In this document: in pieces, positions 1 to 8,022 of the stretch
Position numbering within the stretch: the first letter of the stretch is position 1
Layout of the letters: each line of letters opens with the position of its first letter
NCBI RefSeq assembly: GCF_041914405.1
Contig: NZ_JAYSDK010000004.1
Location: 152,952 to 216,951, forward strand
Origin: Zoogloea sp041914405
Lineage (GTDB): Bacteria; Pseudomonadota; Gammaproteobacteria; Burkholderiales; Rhodocyclaceae
Direction: 5' to 3'
Length of the DNA stretch: 64,000 bases
The notes under the pieces: model-generated
The model's input: the letters and a program-made list of their open reading frames with translations, nothing else
What the model was told of the DNA's origin: nothing
The model's database searches: none
Made by a program: the position numbers and the translations under genes

Positions 1-1
1 C

Positions 2-2554
2 GGCGGCGTCACCCGGGAGGTGCGCATCGAACTCGACGCCGAACGGATGGCCGCCCTCGGCGTCAGCGCTGCCGACGTGTCCCGCCAGCTGCGCCGCGCC
101 CAGCAGGAGGCCCCCGGCGGCCGCGGCGACGTGGGCGGCGGCGAGCAGGCCGTACGCACCATCGCCACCGTGGCCAGTGCCCACGACCTGGGGGCCATCG
201 ACATCCCGCTGTCCGAAGGCCGCAGCGTGCGCCTGGATCGCATCGCCAGAATCACCGACACCATCGCCGAGCGCCGTTCCGTAGCTCTCTTCGACGGCAA
301 ACCGGTGGTCGGCTTCGAGGTCTCGCGCACCAAGGGCGCCAGCGAGATCACCGTCGCCGATGGCGTCGCCAAGGCCATCGCCGAACTGGAAGCCGCCCAT
401 CCCGGCGTGCATTTCGCCCACGCCTACAACAACGTCGCCCCGGTGCAGGAGAACTTCGACGGCTCCATGCAGCTCCTCTACGAGGGCGCATTGCTGGCGG
501 TGCTGGTGGTCTGGTGGTTCCTGCGCGACTGGCGTGCCACCCTGGTCGCCGCGCTGGCCCTGCCCCTGTCGGTGATCCCCACCTTCCTCGGCATGGCCTG
601 GTTCGGCTTCACCCTCAACACCGTCACGCTGCTGTCGCTGGCGCTGGTGGTCGGCATCCTGGTGGACGACGCGATCGTCGAGATCGAGAACATCGCCCGC
701 CACCTGCGCATGGGCAAGACGCCGCTGCAGGCCGCCATGGAGGCCGCCGACGAGATCGGCATGGCGGTCATCGCCACCACCTTCGCACTGGTCGCGGTGT
801 TCCTGCCCACCGCCTTCATGGCCGGCATCGCCGGCAAGTTCTTCAAGCAGTTCGGATGGACCGCGGTGCTGGCCATCCTCGCCTCCCTGGTCGTTGCCCG
901 CCTGCTGACGCCGATGATGGCCGCCTACTTCCTGAAGCCAGTGGCCCACGGCGAGGTGCCGGAGCGCCGCCTGATGCGCAGCTACATGACGGCGATGGAG
1001 TGGTGCCTGCGCCACCGCTTCCTGACCCTGCTCGGCGCGATCGCCTTCCTGGTCGGCTCGGTAATGCTGATCCCGCTGCTGCCGACCGGCTTCGTGCCGC
1101 CTGCCGACCGCGCCCAGACTCTGGTCAATGTGGAGCTGCCGCCCGGCAGCACGCTGAAGGAAACCTGGACCGCCGCCGAACAGGCCCGCCAAGCCCTAGC
1201 CGTGATGCCCGACGTGAAGGCCGTGCTCAGCTCGGTAGGCGGCGGCGCGGCCGGCGACGGCTTCAACCCTGGTGCCGCCGCTGAGGTTCGCCGCGCCGTG
1301 CTCACCGTGACTCTCAGCCACCGTACCCATCGCCATCGCAACCAGCAGGCCGTTGAGATGGAGATGCGCCAGCGCCTCGCCGTGCTGCCCGGCATGCGCA
1401 TCACCGTCGGCCCGGCCGACTCGGGCGTCAAGATGCTGCTGGTGCTGAAGAGCGACGACCCGGCCACGCTGGCCATCGCAGCCCAAGCCGCCACCCGCGA
1501 CCTGCGCACGCTCCAGGGCATTGGCAACATCACCTCCAGCGCCAGCCTGGTGCGCCCGGAAGTGGTGATCCGCCCCGACTTCGCCCGCGCCGCCGACCTG
1601 GGCGTGACCGCCGAGGCCATCGCCGACACGATCCGCATCGCCACCGCCGGCGACTACGACGTCGGCCTCGCCAAGCTCAACCTGGAACGCCGCCAGGTGC
1701 CAATCCGCGTGCGCCTGCCGGATGCCGAGCGGGCCGACCTGGCCGCCATCGGCCGCCTGCAGGTGCCCGGCCGGAACGGCCCGGTATTCCTCGCCAACGT
1801 GGCGGACATCGCGATGGACAGCGGCCCGGCCCAGGTGAACCGCCTCGACCGCAGCCGCAACGTGACCCTCGAAGTGGAACTGGGCCAACGCGAACTCGGC
1901 TCGGTTTACCAGGAAGCCCTGGCCCTGCCCGGCTTGGCCAAGCTGCCGCCCGGCGTGACGCTGGCCGATTCCGGCGACACCGAAGTCATGCAGGAACTGT
2001 TCGGCAGCTTCGGGCTGGCGATGGGTATCGGCGTGCTATGCATCTACATGGTGCTGGTGCTGCTGTTTGGCGGCTTCACCCAGCCGGTGACCATACTGGC
2101 GGCCCTGCCGCTGGCCATCGGCGGCGCCTTCGTGGCGCTGCTGGTCACCCACAACAGCTTCTCGATGCCGTCCCTGATCGGCCTCCTGATGCTGATGGGC
2201 ATCGTCACCAAAAACTCCATCCTGCTCGTCGAATACGCCATCGAGGCCCGTCACGGCCGCGGCGGCACACCGCTCAGCCGTCACGACGCGCTGGTGGACG
2301 CCTGCCGCAAGCGTGCCCGCCCGATCGTCATGACCTCGCTGGCGATGGGCGCCGGCATGCTGCCGATCGCCCTCGGCCTCGGCGCCGACCCGAGCTTCCG
2401 CGCGCCGATGGCCACCGCGGTGATCGGCGGCCTGATCAGCTCGACGCTGCTGAGCCTGCTGGTGGTGCCCGCGGTGTATACCTACGTGGACGACATCGAA
2501 GGCTGGCTGGCCCGCATCCTGCGCCGCTCCGCGCCCGCCTCCCAGCCAGAATGA
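2..2554 (+). CDS. RND family efflux transporter, inner-membrane subunit (5' truncated)
   Basis: The open frame enters from the left edge, so the N-terminus is outside the window and about 850 residues remain. These families are inner-membrane proton antiporters that work with a periplasmic adaptor and an outer-membrane channel. Visible hallmarks are the TM4 motif GILVDDAIVEIENI with the paired Asp of the proton relay, a central periplasmic porter domain, and a C-terminal repeat of the membrane half with GLLMLMGIVTKNSILLVEYA. Full-length relatives are about 1,020-1,080 residues, so roughly the first fifth is missing. The substrate class (drugs or metals) cannot be decided from this fragment. 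No adaptor or outer-membrane gene lies downstream, so those partners would have to be upstream. Confidence 0.93.
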   Translation, partial: GGVTREVRIELDAERMAALGVSAADVSRQLRRAQQEAPGGRGDVGGGEQAVRTIATVASAHDLGAIDIPLSEGRSVRLDRIARITDTIAERRSVALFDGKPVVGFEVSRTKGASEITVADGVAKAIAELEAAHPGVHFAHAYNNVAPVQENFDGSMQLLYEGALLAVLVVWWFLRDWRATLVAALALPLSVIPTFLGMAWFGFTLNTVTLLSLALVVGILVDDAIVEIENIARHLRMGKTPLQAAMEAADEIGMAVIATTFALVAVFLPTAFMAGIAGKFFKQFGWTAVLAILASLVVARLLTPMMAAYFLKPVAHGEVPERRLMRSYMTAMEWCLRHRFLTLLGAIAFLVGSVMLIPLLPTGFVPPADRAQTLVNVELPPGSTLKETWTAAEQARQALAVMPDVKAVLSSVGGGAAGDGFNPGAAAEVRRAVLTVTLSHRTHRHRNQQAVEMEMRQRLAVLPGMRITVGPADSGVKMLLVLKSDDPATLAIAAQAATRDLRTLQGIGNITSSASLVRPEVVIRPDFARAADLGVTAEAIADTIRIATAGDYDVGLAKLNLERRQVPIRVRLPDAERADLAAIGRLQVPGRNGPVFLANVADIAMDSGPAQVNRLDRSRNVTLEVELGQRELGSVYQEALALPGLAKLPPGVTLADSGDTEVMQELFGSFGLAMGIGVLCIYMVLVLLFGGFTQPVTILAALPLAIGGAFVALLVTHNSFSMPSLIGLLMLMGIVTKNSILLVEYAIEARHGRGGTPLSRHDALVDACRKRARPIVMTSLAMGAGMLPIALGLGADPSFRAPMATAVIGGLISSTLLSLLVVPAVYTYVDDIEGWLARILRRSAPASQPE

Positions 2555-2662
2555 ATTGCCACGGACTTCGATTGGGATTAGCCTAAGTCGGGAACAAGTG
2601 GCGACAACAAACCTCCAACCCGCTTACCAATCTTCGATAACGCCATTCATTGGGAGAAAACC

Positions 2663-2971
2663 ATGAGCGACGCACAAGTGACCAAAGACAAACTCGTCTC
2701 CGACTTCAAGGCCGTGGTGGCCGACACTGAAGAGTTGCTCAAGCTGACCGCCGGCCAGGCCGGCGACAAGGTCGCGGATGTCCGCGCCCGCCTCGGCGAC
2801 AAGCTGACCAGCGCCAAGTACAAGCTGCAGGACCTGGAAGCTGCGGTCGTGCAGAAGACCAAGGCTGCCGCCCGCGCCACCGACGACTATGTGCATGACA
2901 ACCCCTGGAAGGCCGTCGGCGTCGCCGCCGGCGTCGGCTTCCTGCTGGGCCTGCTGGTCAATCGCCGCTAA
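2663..2971 (+). CDS. DUF883/YqjD-ElaB-like membrane-anchored protein
   Basis: A 102-residue protein with a charged, helix-forming N-terminal two-thirds and one C-terminal membrane segment (about residues 79-99, rich in Gly, Ala, Val and Leu) ending in Asn-Arg-Arg. This is the layout of the YqjD/ElaB/DUF883 family; E. coli YqjD is an inner-membrane protein reported to bind ribosomes in stationary phase. The start ATG follows GGGAG at a good distance. It is followed 12 bases later by a YqjE-like and then a YqjK-like gene, the same order as yqjD-yqjE-yqjK in enterobacteria, which supports the assignment. Its exact function here is unknown. Confidence 0.85.
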   Translation: MSDAQVTKDKLVSDFKAVVADTEELLKLTAGQAGDKVADVRARLGDKLTSAKYKLQDLEAAVVQKTKAAARATDDYVHDNPWKAVGVAAGVGFLLGLLVNRR

Positions 2972-2983
2972 ACCCGGTTGCGC

Positions 2984-3367
2984 ATGAGCGATTCCGCGCC
3001 CTCGCGCCTCGGCGAGTCCCTGAAGGGCCTCGCCGATTCGGGTCTGGCCACCGTCCAGACCCGTCTCGAACTCTTCGCGGTCGAGCTGAAGGAAGAGAAG
3101 CTGCGCGCCGGCAGCTTTCTTTTCGACACCGTGCTCGCCGCGCTCTTCATCGGCTTCGGCTTCGTCTTCCTGCTGGCTTTCCTGACCGTGCTGTTCTGGG
3201 ACAGCCACCGCCTGCTGTCCCTCGGCCTCGCCACCACCGGGCTGTTCGCCGCCGGCGTGTGGGCCGCCACCCGGGCTGCCGCGCGGCTGCGAGCGGGCTC
3301 GCGCCTGTTCGCCTCCAGCCTGGCCGAACTGGCCCAGGATCGGGAAGCCCTGCGGCCGAAAGAATGA
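2984..3367 (+). CDS. YqjE-like phage-holin-superfamily membrane protein
   Basis: A 127-residue protein with an amphipathic N-terminal helix and two hydrophobic segments near residues 48-72 and 78-98, typical of the YqjE / 'phage holin family' (PF07332). Despite the family name these are chromosomal membrane proteins, not lysis proteins. The ATG at 2984 is preferred over the in-frame TTG two codons upstream. The stop overlaps the next gene's start as ATGA, indicating translational coupling inside the yqjD-E-K-like cluster. Confidence 0.82.
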   Translation: MSDSAPSRLGESLKGLADSGLATVQTRLELFAVELKEEKLRAGSFLFDTVLAALFIGFGFVFLLAFLTVLFWDSHRLLSLGLATTGLFAAGVWAATRAAARLRAGSRLFASSLAELAQDREALRPKE

Positions 3368-3648
3368 ATCCCGAACTCGTCGAACTCGCGCTGCGCAAGC
3401 AGCGCCTGCAGATCCGCTGCAGCGAACAGCGCGATGCGCTGATCCACCATGCCCAGGCCTTCGCCCCGGTACTGCACAGCGTCGACCGCATCGGCGACGG
3501 CCTGCGCTGGGCCCGCCACAATGCCCCCTTGCTGAGCGGCATCGCGGTGTTCGCGCTGGTCGTCCGACCCCGTGCGGCAATCCGCTGGGCACGCCGCGGC
3601 TGGCTCGGCTGGCAGCTGCTGCGCCGCGTCCGCAACCTGATTCCCTGA
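3364..3648 (+). CDS. YqjK-like small protein
   Basis: A 94-residue basic protein with a central hydrophobic stretch (about residues 57-67) and an Arg-rich C-terminus. Its ATG overlaps the stop of the YqjE-like gene, and its size and place match YqjK, the third member of this cluster in other proteobacteria. Sequence similarity in this family is low, so the call rests mainly on position and composition. Confidence 0.65.
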   Translation: MNPELVELALRKQRLQIRCSEQRDALIHHAQAFAPVLHSVDRIGDGLRWARHNAPLLSGIAVFALVVRPRAAIRWARRGWLGWQLLRRVRNLIP

Positions 3649-3665
3649 CTTCCACCGCAATCGCC

Positions 3666-4229
3666 ATGACCACCACCGTCGACCTCGAGGAAATCCGCCG
3701 GGCCCGCGAAGAAGCCGACTGCCTGTGCACACCGGCCGAAGTGGACGCCGCCCTCAATCAGCTCGCCGCCGACATCACCGTCCGCCTGCAGGACAAGAAC
3801 CCGTTGGTCTATGTGGTGATGAACGGCGGCCTGATCCTGGCCGGCCGCCTGCTGCCGCGCCTGCCCTTCCCGCTGGAACTGGCCTACCTGCACGCCACCC
3901 GCTACGGCCACGCACTGCAGGGCACCCTACTCGACTGGCGCGTGCGGCCGACCCAGGACCTGCGCGACCGCACGGTGCTGGTGCTCGACGACATCCTCGA
4001 CGAAGGCCACACGCTGGCCGCGATCATCGACTACCTGAAGCAGGAAGGCGCCCGCGAAGTCCATTCGGCAGTGCTGGTGCACAAGGTCCACGACCGCAAG
4101 GCCTACCCCGGCATGCGCGCCGACTTCACCGGCCTTGACGTGGCCGACCGCTTCCTGTTCGGCGGCGGCATGGACTACAAAGGCTACTGGCGCAACGCGC
4201 CGGGCATCTACGCGCTGAAGGGTCACTGA
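3666..4229 (+). CDS. hpt: Hypoxanthine-guanine phosphoribosyltransferase
   Basis: A 187-residue type I phosphoribosyltransferase that would convert hypoxanthine or guanine plus PRPP to IMP or GMP in purine salvage. The PRPP-binding signature VLVLDDILDEGHTL lies at about residues 102-115, preceded by a YVVMNGG loop and followed by a DFTGLDVADRFLFGGGMDYKGY segment characteristic of HGPRTs. It is cytosolic, with no signal or membrane segment. It lies 17 bases after the YqjK-like gene and may be co-transcribed with it; no functional link is evident. It ends 8 bases from the convergent MarR gene. Confidence 0.9.
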   Translation: MTTTVDLEEIRRAREEADCLCTPAEVDAALNQLAADITVRLQDKNPLVYVVMNGGLILAGRLLPRLPFPLELAYLHATRYGHALQGTLLDWRVRPTQDLRDRTVLVLDDILDEGHTLAAIIDYLKQEGAREVHSAVLVHKVHDRKAYPGMRADFTGLDVADRFLFGGGMDYKGYWRNAPGIYALKGH

Positions 4230-4237
4230 ACCCCGCC

Positions 4238-4672
4238 TCAGCTCCCCTTCACCAGCGCCGCCATCGCGCGGCGCCAGCCGTCGGCAGCCTCCGGGCCAGC
4301 CGCGGCAAAGACCTTCTCCAGCATCTCCATCTGCGTTCCTGATAGCTGCGCCTCCAGTGCCGCCCCTTCGGCGGTGAGCTGCAGACGCTTCACGCGCCGG
4401 TCGTTGTCGGCCGCCGCGGTCCCCACCAGGCCATCGTCCACCAGCTGGCGCAGCGGCGCATGCAGCGCCTGCTTGCTGACGCCCAAGGTGGTCAGCAAGG
4501 CATTCACGGCAATCCCCGGATTGCGCCCGACGAAATACAGGATGCGGTGATGCACGCGGCCGAGGCCGCGCTGCGCCAGGATATCGTCCGGCGGCGTGGT
4601 GAAGGCCCGGTAGGCGAAATAGAACAGTTCGATGGCCTCGCGGAGCTCGGCCTGGCGATTTAGGTCAATCAT
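4238..4672 (-). CDS. MarR-family transcriptional regulator
   Basis: A 144-residue winged-helix protein. The DNA-binding part spans roughly residues 45-110 (IAVNALLTTLGVSKQALHAP as recognition helix region, then a wing with DNDRRVKRLQLT, the usual MarR Asp-x-Arg motif). It is transcribed divergently from the aminotransferase at 4746. Two similar inverted repeats lie in the 73-base divergent region, one over this gene's own start codon, so it very probably represses itself and the aminotransferase gene. The ligand is unknown. Confidence 0.88.
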   Translation of the reverse strand: MIDLNRQAELREAIELFYFAYRAFTTPPDDILAQRGLGRVHHRILYFVGRNPGIAVNALLTTLGVSKQALHAPLRQLVDDGLVGTAAADNDRRVKRLQLTAEGAALEAQLSGTQMEMLEKVFAAAGPEAADGWRRAMAALVKGS

Positions 4673-4678
4673 GTTGAC
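4664..4678. promoter_or_regulatory. Putative MarR operator 1, over the marR-like start codon
   Basis: Imperfect inverted repeat GTCAAT-CAT-GTTGAC. The spacer is exactly the start codon of the MarR-type gene on the minus strand, so binding would block its translation-initiation region and transcription. It shares half-site and spacing with operator 2. Confidence 0.55.
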
Positions 4679-4708
4679 ATTATTCCGGAAGAAGCTCAGG
4701 ATTTATAG

Positions 4709-4723
4709 GTCAATATTATTGAC
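4709..4723. promoter_or_regulatory. Putative MarR operator 2
   Basis: Perfect inverted repeat GTCAAT-ATT-ATTGAC, centred 45 bases from operator 1 (close to four helical turns) and 23 bases before the aminotransferase ATG. Both sites are preceded by TAG, giving TAGGTCAAT as a shared left half. Confidence 0.62.
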
Positions 4724-4745
4724 TTAATTCTTTCTGGAGACTTCC

Positions 4746-5909
4746 ATGCCGACTACCCCCTCCCCGCGCCTGCCGACCTCCCTTTCCGCCCGCGTGCACG
4801 ATCTGCACCCGTCGCCGATCCGGGAGATCCTGGCCGTCGTAGGGCGCCCCGGCATGATCTCCTTCGCCGGCGGGCTGCCAGCCGCCGAGACCTTTCCCGA
4901 ACTCGGTCTCGCCGCGCCTGCCGAGGCCCTGCAATACGGTCCCACCGAGGGTGATCCGCAGCTGCGCGCGCGCATCGCTGAAGAACTCAGCCGCCGTGGC
5001 CTCGACTGCGGCCCTGAGCGCATCCTCGTCCTGTCCGGCTCCCAACAGGGTATCGACCTGGTCGGCAAGCTGTTCGTCGATGCGGGCACGCCGGTGGCCG
5101 TCGAATCGCCCACTTATCTCGCTGCACTGCAGGTGTTCCGCTTTTTCGGCGCGCGCTTCGTGCCTTTCACGGCAACCGACGTGAGCACCGCGGCCTTCCG
5201 TGCCAGCCGACCGGCGCTGGCCTATGCCATCCCGACCTTCCAGAACCCTACCGGGTATTGCTACAGCGCCGCCGAACGGCAGGCGCTCGCCACGGCCTGC
5301 GGCGAAGCTGGCGTGCCGCTGTTCGAGGACGATCCGTATCGCGACCTGGTTTACGACGCCTGCGAACGGCGCCCGGTGTGCGCATCGCTGACGGACAGCC
5401 CGTGGATCTACCAGGGCTCCTTCTCGAAGAGCCTGGCGCCGGGCCTGCGCCTCGGCTTCCTGGCTGCCTCCGCAGACCTGTTCCCCTATCTGGTGCGCCT
5501 CAAGCAGGCCGCCGACCTGCACAGCAACCGCCTCAGCCAATGGCTCGTGCTGCAGCAGCTGGAATCGCCGACGCGGGCCGAGCGCCTCGCCGGGCTGGCC
5601 GATTTCTACCGCCACAAGCGCGACCTGTTTGCAGCCGCGCTGGAACGCCATTTCGGCGCCCTGGCGAGTTGGAGCGTGCCCAAGGGCGGCTTGTTCTTCT
5701 GGCTACAGCTGAAACGCCGCATCGACACCCGCAAGCTGCTGCCGCTGGCCATCGAGGAGGGCATCGCCTTCATGCCCGGTGAGGCCTTCTACCCGGATGC
5801 GCCGGAGGCCACCGGCACACTGCGCCTCAACTTCAGCCACGCCAGCGAGGATGAGATCGACCACGGACTGGCCCGGCTGGCAGCGCTGATCGCCCGCCAG
5901 CCGGCCTGA
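4746..5909 (+). CDS. PLP-dependent aminotransferase, class I/II (LysN/2-aminoadipate-type)
   Basis: A 387-residue fold-type I aminotransferase. It starts with the SFAGGLPAAETFP segment typical of the MocR/LysN/ARO8 group, contains the ESPTYLAALQ and YAIPTFQNPTGY motifs, and carries the Schiff-base lysine in YQGSFSKSLAPGLRLGF at about residue 229. No N-terminal GntR-type DNA-binding domain is present, so it is an enzyme and not a MocR regulator. Likely substrates are 2-aminoadipate or aromatic/branched amino acids with 2-oxoglutarate; the sequence does not decide. It is divergent from the MarR gene, with operator-like repeats between them. Confidence 0.88.
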   Translation: MPTTPSPRLPTSLSARVHDLHPSPIREILAVVGRPGMISFAGGLPAAETFPELGLAAPAEALQYGPTEGDPQLRARIAEELSRRGLDCGPERILVLSGSQQGIDLVGKLFVDAGTPVAVESPTYLAALQVFRFFGARFVPFTATDVSTAAFRASRPALAYAIPTFQNPTGYCYSAAERQALATACGEAGVPLFEDDPYRDLVYDACERRPVCASLTDSPWIYQGSFSKSLAPGLRLGFLAASADLFPYLVRLKQAADLHSNRLSQWLVLQQLESPTRAERLAGLADFYRHKRDLFAAALERHFGALASWSVPKGGLFFWLQLKRRIDTRKLLPLAIEEGIAFMPGEAFYPDAPEATGTLRLNFSHASEDEIDHGLARLAALIARQPA

Positions 5910-5917
5910 CAAGGCAG

Positions 5918-7210
5918 TCAGGCGCCGAACAGTGCGGCGACAGCAGCCGGATTGGACGGGAAGTAGAAATGCACGTAGGAGGCGGTCACCCGGCCCAGCC
6001 GGAAGATCGCCTCGCCGTCCTTGCCCCCGCGCAGGCTGCTGGCGCGGGTCAGGGGTTGCAATGGCGTCTCGCTCTTCGAGTAATGGAAGGTGTGGCCGGT
6101 GAGCCGTCCCTCCGGCAGCTCCGCCACCTGCGTGCCGAGGGCCGCCAGCCGCGCCTGCATGCGCGTGTGGCCGGGCAGCACGGCAGAACCGGGGAAGGTC
6201 GCACCTTCCTTGTCGGTGATGGTCTCGAACAGGCTCATCATGCCGCCACATTCGGCCAGCAGCGGCTTGCCGGCCGCCACGTGGGCATGCAGATCAGCCT
6301 GCCAGCGCGCATTGGCGGCCAGCGCCTCGGCGTGCAGTTCGGGATAACCGCCAGGCAGCCACAGCGCGTCGCAATCCGGCAAGGCATCGCCGGCCAGCGG
6401 CGAAAAGAAGCTGACCTCGGCGCCGAGTTCGGCCAGCGTATCCAGGTTGGCCGGGTAAATGAAGCCGAAGGCCGCGTCGCGGGCCACGGCGACGCGCCGG
6501 CCGCGCAGGGCTGCGTCCACCGGCGGACGCTCGACCGCCGGAAAACTCACCGGCGGCGGCAGGTCCGCCGCGCCAGTGCGTGCCAGATGATCGGCCAGGC
6601 GATCGAGACGTTCGCCCAGATCGACGATCTCGGCCGCCTGCAGCAGGCCCAGGTGGCGTTCCGGCAGCGCCGCGTCGGCATCCCGCGGCAACGCACCGTA
6701 CCAGGCGATGCCGGGCCCCAGGCTGTCCTGCAACAGCTTGGCGTGGCCCTCGCTGCCTACGTGGTTGGCCAGCACGCCGGAGAACGGCAGGTCCGGCTGC
6801 CAGGTGGCGAGGCCATGCACCAGCGCGCCGAAAGTCTGCGCCATGGCCTTGGCATCGATCACCGCCATCACTGGGATACCGAAGCGGCGCGCGATATCGG
6901 CGCCGGACGGCGCGCCGTCGAAGAGGCCCATGACCCCCTCGACGAGGATCAGGTCAGCATCCTGCGCAGCCGCATGCAAACGCCAGGCGGCGTCTTCGGC
7001 ACCGCACATGCCCAGGTCCAGGTTGTACACCGGCGCCCCGCTGGCCACCGCGTGGATCTGTGGATCGAGGAAGTCCGGGCCGCACTTGAACACCCTGACC
7101 TTGCGCCCCTGACGGGTGTGCAGGCGGGCCAACGCCGCGGTGACGGTGGTCTTGCCCTGGCCGGAGGCCTGGGCCGCGACGAACAGGGCGGGACAGGTGG
7201 CCGCGCTCAT
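5918..7210 (-). CDS. cobB: Cobyrinate a,c-diamide synthase
   Basis: A 430-residue ATP-dependent amidotransferase of the CobB/CbiA family, which amidates the a and c side chains of (hydrogeno)cobyrinate in cobalamin biosynthesis. The N-terminal dethiobiotin-synthetase-like domain has a Walker A motif AQASGQGKTT and KCGPDFLDP; the C-terminal class I glutaminase domain has the nucleophile in LLAECGGMM and the catalytic His in SYVHFYFPSNP. The start chosen at 7210 follows GGAGGGG and overlaps the cobA stop as ATGA, showing coupling. Whether the pathway is aerobic (CobB) or anaerobic (CbiA) is not settled by this gene alone. Confidence 0.93.
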   Translation of the reverse strand: MSAATCPALFVAAQASGQGKTTVTAALARLHTRQGRKVRVFKCGPDFLDPQIHAVASGAPVYNLDLGMCGAEDAAWRLHAAAQDADLILVEGVMGLFDGAPSGADIARRFGIPVMAVIDAKAMAQTFGALVHGLATWQPDLPFSGVLANHVGSEGHAKLLQDSLGPGIAWYGALPRDADAALPERHLGLLQAAEIVDLGERLDRLADHLARTGAADLPPPVSFPAVERPPVDAALRGRRVAVARDAAFGFIYPANLDTLAELGAEVSFFSPLAGDALPDCDALWLPGGYPELHAEALAANARWQADLHAHVAAGKPLLAECGGMMSLFETITDKEGATFPGSAVLPGHTRMQARLAALGTQVAELPEGRLTGHTFHYSKSETPLQPLTRASSLRGGKDGEAIFRLGRVTASYVHFYFPSNPAAVAALFGA

Positions 7211-7998
7211 TCTTTCCCCTCCGGGTGGAACCAGGCCAGGCGCGACTGCAGGCTGACAACGTCGCCGACAATGGTCAGGGCCGGCGGGGTGATGCCGGCC
7301 GCCTTCACAGCCTCGGCCAGATTGGCCAGGTCGGAGGTCACCACCCGCTGGGCCTTGGTCGTGCCGCGCCGCACCACCGCCGCCGGCGTCGTGGCGGCCA
7401 GGCCGTGAGCAACCAGCTGGGCGCAGATCGTCGCCAGCTGGGTGATACCCATGTAGAACACCAGGGTCTGCTTGGGGCGGGCCAGCATGTCCCAGTCCAG
7501 GTCCACCGAACCATCCTTCAGGTGGCCGGTGACGAAGATGCACGATTGGGCGAAATCCCGGTGGGTCAGCGGAATGCCGGCGTAAGCGCCAATGCCGGCC
7601 GCCGCGGTGATGCCGGGAATCACCTCGAAGGGTACGCCGGCCTTCACCAGCTCCTCCACTTCCTCACCGCCACGTCCGAAGATGAACGGGTCACCACCCT
7701 TCAGGCGTACGACGCGCTTGCCTTCCTGGGCCAGGCGCACCAACAGCGCATTGATGCCTTCTTGAGGCAGCGAATGGTTGGAGGCCTTCTTGCCCACGTA
7801 GATGCGTTCGATGGCGGCTGGCACGCAGTCGAGCACCTCCTTGCTGACGAGGTTGTCGTAGACCAGCACGTCCGCCTCTAGCAGCAGGCGGAAAGCGCGC
7901 AGCGTCAGCAGTTCCGGATCGCCGGGGCCGGCGCCAACCAGGTAAACCCAGCCCGGCTTGGCCGGGGAACGTTCGCGGGGAAGAGAGGCAGCAGGCAC
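7207..7998 (-). CDS. cobA: Uroporphyrinogen-III C-methyltransferase (SUMT)
   Basis: A 263-residue SAM-dependent methyltransferase converting uroporphyrinogen III to precorrin-2, the entry step to cobalamin and siroheme. Family hallmarks are all visible: VYLVGAGPGDPELLTL near the N-terminus, VRLKGGDPFIFGRGGEE mid-protein, and PGITAAAGIGAYAGIPLTHR. It is a stand-alone SUMT without the CysG dehydrogenase/ferrochelatase domain. It is translationally coupled to cobB downstream and lies 24 bases after the CobL-like gene, giving a three-gene minus-strand cluster. Confidence 0.95.
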   Translation of the reverse strand: MPAASLPRERSPAKPGWVYLVGAGPGDPELLTLRAFRLLLEADVLVYDNLVSKEVLDCVPAAIERIYVGKKASNHSLPQEGINALLVRLAQEGKRVVRLKGGDPFIFGRGGEEVEELVKAGVPFEVIPGITAAAGIGAYAGIPLTHRDFAQSCIFVTGHLKDGSVDLDWDMLARPKQTLVFYMGITQLATICAQLVAHGLAATTPAAVVRRGTTKAQRVVTSDLANLAEAVKAAGITPPALTIVGDVVSLQSRLAWFHPEGKE

Positions 7999-8022
7999 GT
8001 CAGCGCTCCACGGTCGAAAGTT